Origin: an uncultured Kineosporia sp.
Lineage (GTDB): Bacteria > Actinomycetota > Actinomycetes > Actinomycetales > Kineosporiaceae
DNA: 11,638 nt
Direction of reading: 5' to 3'
Assembly (NCBI GenBank): GCA_937859855.1
Contig: CALMAR010000131.1
Span: 1 to 11,638 of the forward strand
The position numbers and the translations under genes are program-made. The notes under the pieces were generated by a model that was not told where the DNA came from, made no database searches, and worked only from the letters and a program-made list of their open reading frames with translations. Of this stretch, positions 1-7,006 are shown one piece after another (positions within the stretch are counted from its first letter, which is position 1; the number at the start of each line of letters is the position of its first letter).

Positions 1-493
1 AGCGTCTCCATGTGACCCGCTCTGCGTGTGGAGCCAGGCGTCCCAAACGCACGCCCCTAGGCGGTCCGCGCCAGCGTGGAAATGCGATAAGCCAGGTCAG
101 CTCCCCCGACTTGGCCCGAAATCGCCTTCTTGGCGAATCTTGGCGTGTACGTGCGCCACCGCTAGCGGCGAGCCTTCAACCAAACACTTGAGGGTTCGCG
201 TTCTGACATGTTGGGGGCGCCTATCTGACCTGCGGCGGAGCACCCTTGGAGATCCTTCGATTCACCGGCGCGACACCGGCAGCCGGCCCGAAGTGGTCCG
301 CGGCGACCTTGGGCGCATCCTGCTCGATTCGCCCCCAGACATCACCAGCAAGTGGGGTCGCTGACCGTGGATTCGCTGCTGCCTGCTTCACGGTTTTCTC
401 GCGCCGAGCAGGGCGCCGAGCGGATTCCGGGGCGCTGTGACGTCTCGGGCCAGCAGCAAGAAGCGGATGATCACCTGATGACGTCGAATCGTC
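1..493. other. Left flank, no supported gene
   Basis: No convincing gene is seen. Several open frames exist on both strands, but none has a recognisable domain together with a good ribosome binding site. The least unlikely is a minus-strand frame at 391-221 (GTG start, 56 residues, containing DVWGRIEQDAPKVAADHF). It reads like protein, but no Shine-Dalgarno sequence lies ahead of the GTG and I do not recognise it; it could be a gene remnant. A small hairpin (TCGCC at 122-126, GGCGA at 132-136) has no T-tract. Nothing downstream of the vanS stop codon (494-496) looks like a strong terminator. Confidence 0.5.
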
Positions 494-1564
494 TCAGGAG
501 GCTGCCTTTGGCAGTTCGACGCTGACGGAAAGGCCTCCGTCGGGGCGTGGGGAAAGGGCCAGGGATCCACCGTGTGCCTCGGCGATTCGCTTGACGATTG
601 CCAGGCCCAGCCCGACACCGGCTTGGTCGCTTCGGATGCGTTGGGTGCCTCGTTGGAACGGCTCGGTGAGAGTAGGCACCAGTGTCGGGTTGAGAGGCGC
701 GCCGGTGTTCTCCACGGCCAGAGTGACAGATGCCGGGCGCACGGTCGTGGTGACCCAGATCTCGCCTCCCGCCGGGAGGTTGTGGACGACGGCGTTGTGC
801 ACCAGGTTCATGGCCATCTGGAGCAGCAGAGAATGTGAGCCGTTGGCCGGTGCGACGTCGCCGGTTGTTTCGATGGTCGTGTCGTGCTTCTCGGCAAGTG
901 GCAGCAGCGCCTCGGATGCTTCTTCTGCGATCAGGGACAGGTCGACCTGTTCGCGCGTGAAGGCTCCCTGCTCGGCGCGGCTCATCAGCAGCAGCGCCTC
1001 GGTGAGGTCGATCGCGCGCGCGTTGACATCGTGCAGGATCTCGAGGAGTTCGCTGGTCGCGCGCGCGGAATCTCTGCGGCCGACGTCGAGGAGTGTCTGG
1101 GTGATCGCCAACGGGGTGCGCAGTTCGTGGGAGGCATTGGCCGAGAACCGCTGCTGCTCAGTGACCTGTGCGTCAATCCGGGCGAGCATGGCGTCGAAGC
1201 TGTCGGCGAGTTCGCGGAACTCGTCTTGTGCGCCGTTCAACTCGATCCGGTGGTCGAGCGAACCTGCGGCAGCTCGACGAGTAGCCGTCGTGATCTGGGA
1301 GAGCGGGGCGAGCATGCGCCCGGCAAGAAACCACCCGCCCACGAGACCGAACATCAGCAGGAATGCCAGCACGATCGCGGCGGTCGGAGCGAAGTAGTGC
1401 ACGAACTCAGCGTGACTGCGCACGACGAAGACCACGCCGGGGTGGAAGCCACGCGAGAGCGAGAAGTACCCCGCGGTGAGCAGGACGACTCCGGCCACGA
1501 TGAGGAATCCTGCGTAACTGAGAGTCAATTTGAGGCGAACGCTCAGTCCAGGCCGCCTAGTCAC
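494..1564 (-). CDS. vanS: VanS-type sensor histidine kinase
   Basis: Membrane sensor kinase of 356 residues, expected to phosphorylate VanR in response to glycopeptide or cell-wall stress. Two transmembrane segments lie at about residues 17-38 and 59-81, with only about 20 residues outside between them. A HAMP region follows (about 80-132). The dimerisation/phosphoacceptor helix has SANASHELRTPL with His146. The ATPase domain shows an N box (NLVHNA, 253-258), ENTG (285-288), EPFQRG (301-306) and GVGLGLAIV (316-324). All catalytic boxes are intact. The GTG start overlaps the vanR stop by 8 nt, so the two genes should be translationally coupled. The N-terminus (GLSVRLKLTLSYAGFL) resembles Streptomyces VanS proteins as I remember them. 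The family call is certain; the VanS assignment rests on the partner and the neighbouring van genes. The inducing ligand cannot be read from the sequence. Confidence 0.92.
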   Translation of the reverse strand: MTRRPGLSVRLKLTLSYAGFLIVAGVVLLTAGYFSLSRGFHPGVVFVVRSHAEFVHYFAPTAAIVLAFLLMFGLVGGWFLAGRMLAPLSQITTATRRAAAGSLDHRIELNGAQDEFRELADSFDAMLARIDAQVTEQQRFSANASHELRTPLAITQTLLDVGRRDSARATSELLEILHDVNARAIDLTEALLLMSRAEQGAFTREQVDLSLIAEEASEALLPLAEKHDTTIETTGDVAPANGSHSLLLQMAMNLVHNAVVHNLPAGGEIWVTTTVRPASVTLAVENTGAPLNPTLVPTLTEPFQRGTQRIRSDQAGVGLGLAIVKRIAEAHGGSLALSPRPDGGLSVSVELPKAAS

Positions 1565-2276
1565 GACTGCCTGCGCCGTTGGGCGCGTCCGGGTGCGCGT
1601 CCGGGGTTGCGTCCGGGGTTGCGTCGATGCGGTACCCGAGGCCGGGAACGGTGGCGATCAGCCACGGTTTACCGAGTCGCTTGCGCAGAGCCGAGACCGT
1701 GATGCGGACGGCGCTGGTGAAGGGGTTGGCGTTCTCGTCCCAGGCCTTTTCGAGGAGTTCCTCGGCACTGATCACCCCACCTTCGGCCACGACGAGGACC
1801 TCGAGCACGGCGAACTGCTTGCGCGTCAGCGGCACGTAGCGGCCGTCGCGGTAGACCTCGCGGCGGAACGGATCGAGCCGCAGATCGGCAATCTCGCGCA
1901 CCGGTGGCCGGCTGTGCGCTCGTCGACGGTCGAGTGCTCGCAGCCGGAGCACCAGTTCCCTCAGGTCGAACGGTTTGGTGAGGTAGTCGTCCGCACCGAG
2001 CTCGAAACCCGATGCCTTGTCGTCGAGGCGGTCGGCGGCGGTGAGCATGAGGATCGGTGTGCCGCTGCCCGAGGCGATGATCCGTTCGGCCACCTCATCG
2101 CCCGAGATGCCGGGGATGTCACGGTCGAGGACGGCGATGTCGTAGGAGTTGACGCTCAGCAGTTCCAGTGCCGTGTCACCGTCGCCGGCGAGGTCGGCCG
2201 CAATCGCTTCCAGGCGCAGCCCGTCGCGAATAGCCCGCGCCATCAGCGGCTCATCTTCGACAACCAGCACGCGCAT
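1557..2276 (-). CDS. vanR: VanR-type OmpR/PhoB response regulator
   Basis: DNA-binding response regulator of 239 residues, the probable activator of the divergent murF-vanH/ligase/vanX operon. The receiver domain (1-115) has the acidic pair Glu7-Asp8, phosphoacceptor Asp51, Thr79 and Lys101. The winged-helix domain (about 127-217) includes LTRKQFAVLEVL and the ending VPGLGYRID. I chose the ATG at 2276 because MRVLVVEDEP is the canonical receiver start; a longer frame upstream to 2342 would add 22 unrelated residues and run through the control region. No Shine-Dalgarno sequence precedes this ATG, but TACGAT lies 7 nt upstream, which suggests a leaderless mRNA. The last 20 or so residues form a repetitive Thr/His-Pro-Asp-Ala tail encoded by a 12-bp tandem repeat, which is unusual for this family. 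The stop overlaps the vanS start. Confidence 0.93.
   Translation of the reverse strand: MRVLVVEDEPLMARAIRDGLRLEAIAADLAGDGDTALELLSVNSYDIAVLDRDIPGISGDEVAERIIASGSGTPILMLTAADRLDDKASGFELGADDYLTKPFDLRELVLRLRALDRRRAHSRPPVREIADLRLDPFRREVYRDGRYVPLTRKQFAVLEVLVVAEGGVISAEELLEKAWDENANPFTSAVRITVSALRKRLGKPWLIATVPGLGYRIDATPDATPDAHPDAPNGAGSRD
1585..1620 (-). repeat. 12-bp tandem repeat in the 3' end of vanR
   Basis: Three 12-bp units occur head to tail at 1585-1596, 1597-1608 and 1609-1620 (plus strand GCGTCCGGGGTT; the first unit differs at its last two bases). A partial fourth unit follows at 1621. Read on the minus strand each unit encodes A-T/H-P-D, giving the low-complexity C-terminal tail of VanR. The unit is a multiple of three, so copy-number changes keep the frame. 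Confidence 0.85.
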
Positions 2277-2283
2277 AGCGTGA

Positions 2284-2289
2284 ATCGTA
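2284..2289 (-). promoter_or_regulatory. Candidate -10 for vanRS, leaderless transcript
   Basis: The minus strand reads TACGAT, fitting the actinobacterial TAnnnT pattern, 7 nt before the vanR ATG. That spacing would put the transcript start at or next to the start codon, which agrees with the missing Shine-Dalgarno sequence. No good -35 is visible; the expected -35 position lies at the edge of the inverted repeat at 2309-2332, as would suit a regulator-dependent promoter. This is inference from sequence only. Confidence 0.4.
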
Positions 2290-2308
2290 GAAGGAGCGGC
2301 GTTTCGTC

Positions 2309-2332
2309 GGCATATTGAAAAACCAATACGCC
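2309..2332. promoter_or_regulatory. Inverted repeat in vanR/murF-vanH control region, candidate VanR operator
   Basis: The arms are GGCATATTG and CAATACGCC, pairing at 8 of 9 positions around a 6-nt centre (AAAAAC). The inner TATTG/CAATA pair is perfect. The element sits in the 89-bp gap between the divergent vanR and murF-vanH genes, in a local AT-rich patch. It is the most obvious candidate binding site for phosphorylated VanR, controlling both directions. OmpR-family regulators often use direct repeats rather than palindromes, so the binding protein is an inference. Confidence 0.5.
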
Positions 2333-2358
2333 CTGACAACACCGGACTGTCTTGACTG
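2327..2358 (+). repeat. Copy 1 of 32-bp imperfect direct repeat (upstream of murF-vanH)
   Basis: This copy lies directly upstream of the operon's first ATG (2366) and matches 3772-3803 at 24 of 32 positions without gaps. The last nine bases (TCTTGACTG) are identical in both. It contains several TGAC motifs and may include promoter or VanR contact elements. No Shine-Dalgarno sequence is visible before the ATG at 2366. Confidence 0.55.
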
Positions 2359-2365
2359 ACTCGTC

Positions 2366-4858
2366 ATGATCCCGCTCGCTCTCACCGAGATCGCCGAGGT
2401 GGTCAGTGGCACCGTCACGGGCGACCCGACCGTGACCGTGACCGCGCCCGCCGTCCTCGACAGTCAACAGTCGACGCCTGGTGGACTCTTCGTCGCGGTC
2501 ACCGGGAGCCGAACCGACGGGCACCACTACGCCGCTCGGGCAGGCGAAGCAGGAGCGGTGGCCGTGCTCGGGTCGCGACCAACCGAACTGCCCACCGTGG
2601 TCGTTAACGACGTCCAGGCGGCGTTGCAGGCACTCGCCGCACAGGTCGTCGCGCGGCTGCGTCCTGGGCTCGGGGTCGTCGCGGTGACCGGTTCCCAGGG
2701 CAAGACCAGCACCAAGGACATGATCGCGGCGATCCTGGAACCCGTGGCCCCGACGGTCGCCACGTTCGGTTCGCTCAACAACGAGTTGGGCGTCCCGCTG
2801 ACGATGCTCCGCGTGGACGCGGCCACGCGCCATCTGGTGCTGGAGATGGGAGCCCGCCACGTCGGTGACATCGCCGCCCTCACCCGGCTCGCGGCGCCTG
2901 ACGTTGCCGTCGTCCTCAACGTCGGAGAGGCACACCTGGGCGAGTTCGGGTCCCGGGCAGCCATCGCTTCCGCGAAGGGCGAACTCGTGCAGGGAATGGC
3001 ACAGGGTGGCTCGGCGATCCTGAACGCCGACGATCCCCGGGTGCTGGCCATGCGCTCACTCACCGACGGTCCAGTGCTGACCTTCGGACGCGCGGCCGAC
3101 GCCGACGTGCGCCTTCGCCACCTGCGCCTGGACCGGTCCGGTCGGCCGTCCTTCACGCTGTGTGCCGCCGACGACGCGGTCGACGTGTCGCTGCCGATCG
3201 TGGGTGCACATCAGGCCGTCAATGCCGCCGCGGCGGCAGCGGCCGGGCTCGTCATCGGCGTTCCGCTGAAGGTGAGCGCGCCCGGACTGGCAACTGCCTC
3301 GGTGTCGAAGTGGCGCCTGGAACGCCAGCTTCTCCCCAGCGGGACGACGCTGCTCAACGACTCCTACAACGCCAACCCGCACTCGACTCGTGCCGCCCTG
3401 GACGCGCTCGCCTCGATCGCGACCACCGGTCGGCGAGTCGCGGTGCTCGGAGAGATGTTGGAACTCGGTGAGGAGAGTGACGCGGCACACGTCGCGATCG
3501 GCGCGTACGCCGCCGCCCATGCCGACGCCGTGGTCGTCGTCGGTGATGGAGCCCGACCCATCGCCGAGGGCGCCGGAGCGCGGGCTGTGACGCTTCCCGA
3601 CAATTCGGCAGCCGCGGCCTGGCTTCGTGATCACCTCACCGAAGGCGACGTGGTGCTCGTCAAAGCCTCGCGTGGTGCCCGGCTCGACGAGGTCGCCGCC
3701 GCGCTGTCCCTGCCGAACACGTCCGGCTCGAACACGTGCGCAGATGTACCGCGCAGGTCTGGATATCCGCCTACGTCCTGGCAACGACGCGGTCTCTTGA
3801 CTGCGGACATGAGCATCGGCGCCAGGGCGGATCCGACTGCAGCTCGGTCCGCGCCGGCGCCCGGCTCGCCACGGCGGCCCCGCTCGATGACGGGGCTGGT
3901 CGTCTACGGCTGCGGAACGGACGAGGCGGCCCTGTTCCGCGAACTGGCACCGCGCTTCGGCGTCAGCCCGACGCTCACCCAGCAGCCCGTCACCGAACGC
4001 ACGGCGCACCTCGCGGTCGCAAAGCGGTGCGTCAGCGTGGGCCACAAGACCCAGGTCACCCACGGGACGCTGCGTGCGCTCAGCCACGCCGGGGTCCGCT
4101 ACGTTTCCACCCGAAGCGTCGGATACGACCATATCGACGTCGCCTACGCGGCGCGGCTCGGAATCACCGTCGGGAACGTGTCCTACTCCCCCGACAGCGT
4201 CGCGGACTACACCCTGATGCTGATCCTGATGACCCTGCGGCACGCACGGACCGTCGTCCGGCGCACCGACCTCCACGACTACCGGCTCAACGAGACCCGC
4301 GGCCGAGAGCTGCGTGACCTGACCGTCGGGGTCATCGGGACCGGGCACATTGGCAGCGCCGTCATCGACCGGCTCTCCGGCTTCGGCTGCCGCATCCAGG
4401 CGCACGACCGGCGCAGTGCCGGGCCGGCCGAGTACGTGCCACTGGACACGCTGCTGCAGCACAGCGACATCGTCACCCTGCACACCCCGCTCACCCGGGA
4501 GACCCACCATCTTCTCGACACCGCGCACATCCAGCAGTTGAAGCCCGGTGCGGTCGTGATCAACACCGGGCGCGGTGCCCTCATCGAAACCGAAGCCCTC
4601 GTAGACGCTTTGGAGGCCGGTCGGCTCGGCGGTGCGGCACTGGACGTCGTGGAAGGCGAAGACGGCATCTTCTACACGGATCGCCGCGACGCTCCCATCC
4701 GCAGCGACCTGTGGCTGCGGCTGCATGCTCTCCCGAACGTGCTGATCACCCCGCACACCGCGTACTACACCGACCACGCCCTACACGACACGGTCCAGAA
4801 CACCCTCATCAACTGCGTGCACAGCCTCAGCACGGAAAGCGGGCATCAGCATGACTAG
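2366..4858 (+). CDS. murF-vanH: MurF-VanH fusion: UDP-MurNAc-tripeptide ligase plus D-lactate dehydrogenase
   Basis: Single 830-residue frame with two complete enzymes. Residues 1 to about 448 are a Mur ligase, MurF type: substrate domain ([17 protein letters not shown] start), ATP loop [11 protein letters not shown] (107-117), [10 protein letters not shown] (135-144), DSYNANPHS (332-340), and a full C-terminal domain ending [13 protein letters not shown]. It should join D-Ala-D-Lac (or D-Ala-D-Ala) to UDP-MurNAc-tripeptide. Residues about 508-830 are VanH: NAD motif GTGHIG (658-663), Arg735 in NTGRG, Glu765, and His797 in TPHTAYYT, all intact; it reduces pyruvate to D-lactate. Residues about 449-507 are a Pro/Arg/Ser-rich linker with no recognisable domain. 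Internal ATGs at 3809 and 3887 could start a free VanH; the latter matches the usual VanH N-terminus ([14 protein letters not shown]). Both enzymes are normally separate proteins. The start at 2366 fits standard MurF N-termini. A lost intergenic stop codon is a possible origin. Confidence 0.93.
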   Translation: MIPLALTEIAEVVSGTVTGDPTVTVTAPAVLDSQQSTPGGLFVAVTGSRTDGHHYAARAGEAGAVAVLGSRPTELPTVVVNDVQAALQALAAQVVARLRPGLGVVAVTGSQGKTSTKDMIAAILEPVAPTVATFGSLNNELGVPLTMLRVDAATRHLVLEMGARHVGDIAALTRLAAPDVAVVLNVGEAHLGEFGSRAAIASAKGELVQGMAQGGSAILNADDPRVLAMRSLTDGPVLTFGRAADADVRLRHLRLDRSGRPSFTLCAADDAVDVSLPIVGAHQAVNAAAAAAAGLVIGVPLKVSAPGLATASVSKWRLERQLLPSGTTLLNDSYNANPHSTRAALDALASIATTGRRVAVLGEMLELGEESDAAHVAIGAYAAAHADAVVVVGDGARPIAEGAGARAVTLPDNSAAAAWLRDHLTEGDVVLVKASRGARLDEVAAALSLPNTSGSNTCADVPRRSGYPPTSWQRRGLLTADMSIGARADPTAARSAPAPGSPRRPRSMTGLVVYGCGTDEAALFRELAPRFGVSPTLTQQPVTERTAHLAVAKRCVSVGHKTQVTHGTLRALSHAGVRYVSTRSVGYDHIDVAYAARLGITVGNVSYSPDSVADYTLMLILMTLRHARTVVRRTDLHDYRLNETRGRELRDLTVGVIGTGHIGSAVIDRLSGFGCRIQAHDRRSAGPAEYVPLDTLLQHSDIVTLHTPLTRETHHLLDTAHIQQLKPGAVVINTGRGALIETEALVDALEAGRLGGAALDVVEGEDGIFYTDRRDAPIRSDLWLRLHALPNVLITPHTAYYTDHALHDTVQNTLINCVHSLSTESGHQHD
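3772..3803 (+). repeat. Copy 2 of 32-bp imperfect direct repeat, inside the MurF-VanH linker
   Basis: This copy matches 2327-2358 at 24 of 32 positions and ends with the identical TCTTGACTG. An in-frame ATG follows at 3809, five bases later; after copy 1 the gap to the murF ATG is seven bases. The repeat lies within the codons of the interdomain linker, so this part of the linker may descend from a former intergenic or promoter sequence upstream of vanH. Confidence 0.5.
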
Positions 4859-5900
4859 GACGCACCTCGGAATCCTGTTCGGCGGTGTCTGCGAGGAGCA
4901 CCCCATCTCGGTCAAGTCCGCCCAGGAGGTCGCCAGACATCTCGACACCACCAAGTACGAGCCGCACTGGGTCGGCATCACCACCGACGGCGAATGGAAG
5001 CTCTGCGCCGGACCGGAACCGGACTGGGCAGAGACCGGCCGTACCGTCGTCCTCTCCCCCGACCGCGGCGTCCACGGGTTGCTGCTCATCGACGACCGAC
5101 ACGCCGACCGACACGTCGAGACCCGCCGTCTCGACGTCGTCCTTCCCGTGCTGCACGGAAAGCTCGGCGAAGACGGCGCGGTTCAAGGGCTCCTGGAGCT
5201 CGCAGGCATCCCGTACGTCGGCTGCGACATCCAGAGCTCGGCCCTGTGCATGGACAAGTCTCTGACCTACCTCGTCGCCGCGAGCGCCGGCGTCGCCACA
5301 CCACGGCACTGGGTGATCGAACCCGCGGCTGATATCGAGGCCGGCCGGTTCCCGTATCCCGTCTTCGTCAAGCCCGCCCGCTCAGGCTCGTCGTTCGGGG
5401 TCAGCAAGGTCGCCGGCAGGGACGAACTGGCCGACGCGGTGAGCACCGCACGCGAGTACGACTCCAAGGTCATCGTCGAGGAGGCTGTCGTCGCCAGCGA
5501 GATCGGCTGCGCGATCCTCGGCGACGACGACGGCCTGTTCGCGGGCGAGGTGGACCGGATCGCGATCTCGCACGGCTTCTTCCGCATTCACCAGGAGGAG
5601 ACACCCGAAACCGGTTCGGAGAACTCGACCTTCGTCGTGCCCGCAGACATCCCGGACGAGTTCCGCGCGCGGGTGCAGGCGACAGCCAAGACCGTCTACC
5701 GGGCCCTGGGGTGCCGGGGGCTCGCCCGGGTCGACCTGTTCCTCAAACAGGACGGGAGCATCGTCCTGAACGAGGTCAACACCCTTCCGGGACTGACCTC
5801 CTACAGCCGGTATCCCCGGATGATGGCCGCCGCCGGACTGTCGCTCGGCGACGTCATCGATCGGATCGTGTCCCTTGCGCTGAACGGAGACCCACGGTGA
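4851..5900 (+). CDS. vanA: D-Ala:D-Lac ligase, VanA family
   Basis: ATP-grasp ligase of 349 residues that makes D-alanyl-D-lactate, the peptidoglycan precursor end with low vancomycin affinity. It follows enterococcal VanA (343 residues) closely from start to end: [17 protein letters not shown] (9-25), LHGKLGEDG (101-109), the near-identical block [17 protein letters not shown] (124-140), [13 protein letters not shown] (172-184), omega loop [15 protein letters not shown] (244-258), [11 protein letters not shown], and NEVNTLPG (307-314). His247 in RIHQE corresponds to VanA His244, the residue linked to depsipeptide (D-Lac) specificity. Metal ligands Asp295, Glu308 and Asn310 are present. The ATG overlaps the murF-vanH stop by 8 nt, with only a weak GGAAAG ahead, implying translational coupling. 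It is clearly a D-Lac, not D-Ser, ligase; whether it should be called vanA, vanO or another letter needs identity values. Confidence 0.95.
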   Translation: MTRTHLGILFGGVCEEHPISVKSAQEVARHLDTTKYEPHWVGITTDGEWKLCAGPEPDWAETGRTVVLSPDRGVHGLLLIDDRHADRHVETRRLDVVLPVLHGKLGEDGAVQGLLELAGIPYVGCDIQSSALCMDKSLTYLVAASAGVATPRHWVIEPAADIEAGRFPYPVFVKPARSGSSFGVSKVAGRDELADAVSTAREYDSKVIVEEAVVASEIGCAILGDDDGLFAGEVDRIAISHGFFRIHQEETPETGSENSTFVVPADIPDEFRARVQATAKTVYRALGCRGLARVDLFLKQDGSIVLNEVNTLPGLTSYSRYPRMMAAAGLSLGDVIDRIVSLALNGDPR

Positions 5901-6541
5901 ACATCGACTTCGTCTACGTCGACGAACACGTCTCCGGCATCCGCTGGGACGCCAAGTACGCCACCTGGGACAACTTCACCGGTCGCCCGATCGACGGCTA
6001 CCTCGCCAATCGCATCGTGGGCACGAACGCACTGTGTGCGGCGCTGGAACAAGCCCGAGACGAGGCCGCCGCCCTCGGATTCGGCATCCTGCTGTGGGAC
6101 GGCTACCGCCCCCAGCACGCGGTGGACTGCTTCCTCACCTGGTCGCAGCAGCCCGAGGACGGACTCACCAAGACGCGGCACTACCCCCGCATCGAGCGCT
6201 CACAGATGTTCGAGCAGGGCTACGTCGCCGCCAGGTCCAGCCACAGCCGAGGCAGCACCGTCGACCTGACTCTCTTCCACCTGGATACCGGGATGCTCGC
6301 CGACATGGGTGGCGCCCACGACCTGATGGACCCGATCTCGCATCACGGCGCATCGGGCATCACCACGACCCACGCGAGGAACCGCGACCAGCTCCGCTCG
6401 GTCATGGAAAGCAGCGGCTTCGTTGCCTACGCGTTCGAGTGGTGGCACTACATACTCGAGGACGAGCCCTATCCGGCAACCTACTTCGACTTCCCCATCA
6501 CCTCGAAGCCCTCCTCCGCTGGACGCTCGGCCGGAACGTGA
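5897..6541 (+). CDS. vanX: D-Ala-D-Ala dipeptidase VanX
   Basis: Zinc D,D-dipeptidase of 214 residues that hydrolyses D-Ala-D-Ala made by the host ligase, so that only D-Ala-D-Lac reaches MurF. All known catalytic positions fall at the enterococcal VanX numbers: Arg71 (DGYRP), zinc ligands His116 (SSHSRG), Asp123 (VDLTL) and His184, and catalytic Glu181 (EWWHY). The start RWDAKYATWDNFTG and the end DEPYPATYFDFP are family hallmarks. The GTG at 5897 was chosen because it overlaps the ligase stop by 4 nt (GTGA) and gives the usual N-terminus; the frame is open further upstream to 5711, but that part reads across the ligase. The last 13 or so residues (Ser/Gly-rich) extend beyond the enterococcal protein. 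No signal peptide, so it is cytoplasmic. It is the last gene of the operon; no vanY, vanZ or vanK follows. Confidence 0.95.
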   Translation: MNIDFVYVDEHVSGIRWDAKYATWDNFTGRPIDGYLANRIVGTNALCAALEQARDEAAALGFGILLWDGYRPQHAVDCFLTWSQQPEDGLTKTRHYPRIERSQMFEQGYVAARSSHSRGSTVDLTLFHLDTGMLADMGGAHDLMDPISHHGASGITTTHARNRDQLRSVMESSGFVAYAFEWWHYILEDEPYPATYFDFPITSKPSSAGRSAGT

Positions 6542-6569
6542 GGCATCCATCGGCAGACTCCTCGAATCG

Positions 6570-6587
6570 CCACGGGCTCACTCGTGG
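6570..6587. terminator. Weak hairpin between vanX and the convergent small gene
   Basis: CCACG (6570-6574) and CGTGG (6583-6587) are separated by an 8-nt loop, 28 nt after the vanX stop and overlapping the last codon and stop of the convergent minus-strand gene. The stem is only 5 bp and there is no T-tract on the plus strand. It may slow both transcripts, but the evidence is thin. Confidence 0.25.
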
Positions 6588-6838
6588 GGGGAACGGGGAT
6601 ACGTGCGGGGGCCGGAAGGCAACGATGTTCGCCCTTCGCGCGCGATCTTCGTATCTGCACCGTCATAGATGCGCAGCCAGGCGGCCCACCACGTGGCGTA
6701 CCAGCGCCACCGGCTGACCAGCAACGTCCTCTGGGTGTCCACGTCCACCACCGTCCAACTTCTGCGCGATTTCACAGCAGCGGCTCCCGGTCCGCGAACA
6801 ATGTACGTCCAGCCTAAATCCTGAATTGACGTCGTCAC
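6578..6838 (-). CDS. Small hypothetical protein, Trp-rich
   Basis: Unrecognised 86-residue protein. Several signs favour a real gene: a GTG start (6838) preceded by AAGGGG at good spacing (about 5 nt), a perfect TTGACA -35 hexamer further upstream (6900-6905, minus strand), and a plausible beta-strand opening (SWTVVDVDTQRTLLV) followed by an aromatic, basic stretch, SRWRWYATWWAAWLRI (about 42-57), that could lie on the membrane surface. The last 25 residues are Arg/Pro/Ser-rich and probably disordered. It has no signal peptide or known catalytic motif. It converges on vanX, 36 nt away, and lies 168 nt after the response-regulator stop at 7007 on the same strand, so it could also be reached by read-through from that operon. 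No function is proposed. Confidence 0.5.
   Translation of the reverse strand: MTTSIQDLGWTYIVRGPGAAAVKSRRSWTVVDVDTQRTLLVSRWRWYATWWAAWLRIYDGADTKIAREGRTSLPSGPRTYPRSPHE
6827..6837. promoter_or_regulatory. Perfect 11-bp palindrome at the start of the small gene
   Basis: TGACG-T-CGTCA is a perfect inverted repeat overlapping the first codons of the minus-strand gene starting at 6838. It could be an operator or a chance coding palindrome. Confidence 0.2.
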
Positions 6839-6872
6839 AATGGCCCCTTCGCCGCTGGCCCCCTGTGAAGGT

Positions 6873-6905
6873 GCCTCTACGGTCCAGGCCAGAGGCGACT
6901 GTCAA
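6873..6905 (-). promoter_or_regulatory. Candidate promoter with inverted repeat for the small minus-strand gene
   Basis: Minus strand: TTGACA (6905-6900) is a perfect -35. Directly after it lies an inverted repeat, GCCTCT (6896-6891) and AGAGGC (6878-6873), with a 12-nt centre. The -10 is unclear: TAGAGG is present but 20 nt from the -35, longer than the usual 17-18, while CCGTAG or CGTAGA sits at normal spacing. The repeat would lie where a repressor or activator could act. The promoter would drive the gene at 6838 with a leader of roughly 30 nt. Confidence 0.35.
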
Positions 6906-7006
6906 GGAATTACAGAAGTGGTGGTGTGAATGCTGCCCGGCGCGCACCTCCGACCCGGGGCGATGCTGCGGGCACGCTGTGCAGATTTCGACGGGAAACG
7001 ATCCGC

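Noticed and set aside
221..391. Minus-strand frame 391-221 as a stand-alone gene
   Set aside because: It has no Shine-Dalgarno sequence, no known family and is only 56 residues, so it is kept as a possible remnant rather than a called gene.
591..1397. Long plus-strand open frames opposite vanS (591-1397 and 884-1702)
   Set aside because: They are antisense to a complete histidine kinase with all motifs intact. High GC content keeps opposite frames open; the proteins are Arg/Ser-rich without domains.
1530..2318. 262-codon plus-strand frame opposite vanR
   Set aside because: It is antisense to a clear OmpR-type regulator and crosses both the gene overlap and the control region.
2352..2357. 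TTGACT just before the murF-vanH ATG as a -35 box
   Set aside because: It is only 9 bp from the ATG, so the matching -10 would lie inside the coding region; the MurF N-terminus argues against a later start.
3056..4777. 573-codon minus-strand frame opposite murF-vanH
   Set aside because: It is a shadow of the fusion gene. The translated product is Gly/Arg/Asp/Val-rich with no family features, and murF and vanH on the plus strand are unmistakable.
6034..6717. 227-codon frame overlapping vanX in another frame
   Set aside because: It is a shadow of vanX: very Arg/Pro/His-rich, and vanX has every catalytic residue in its own frame.
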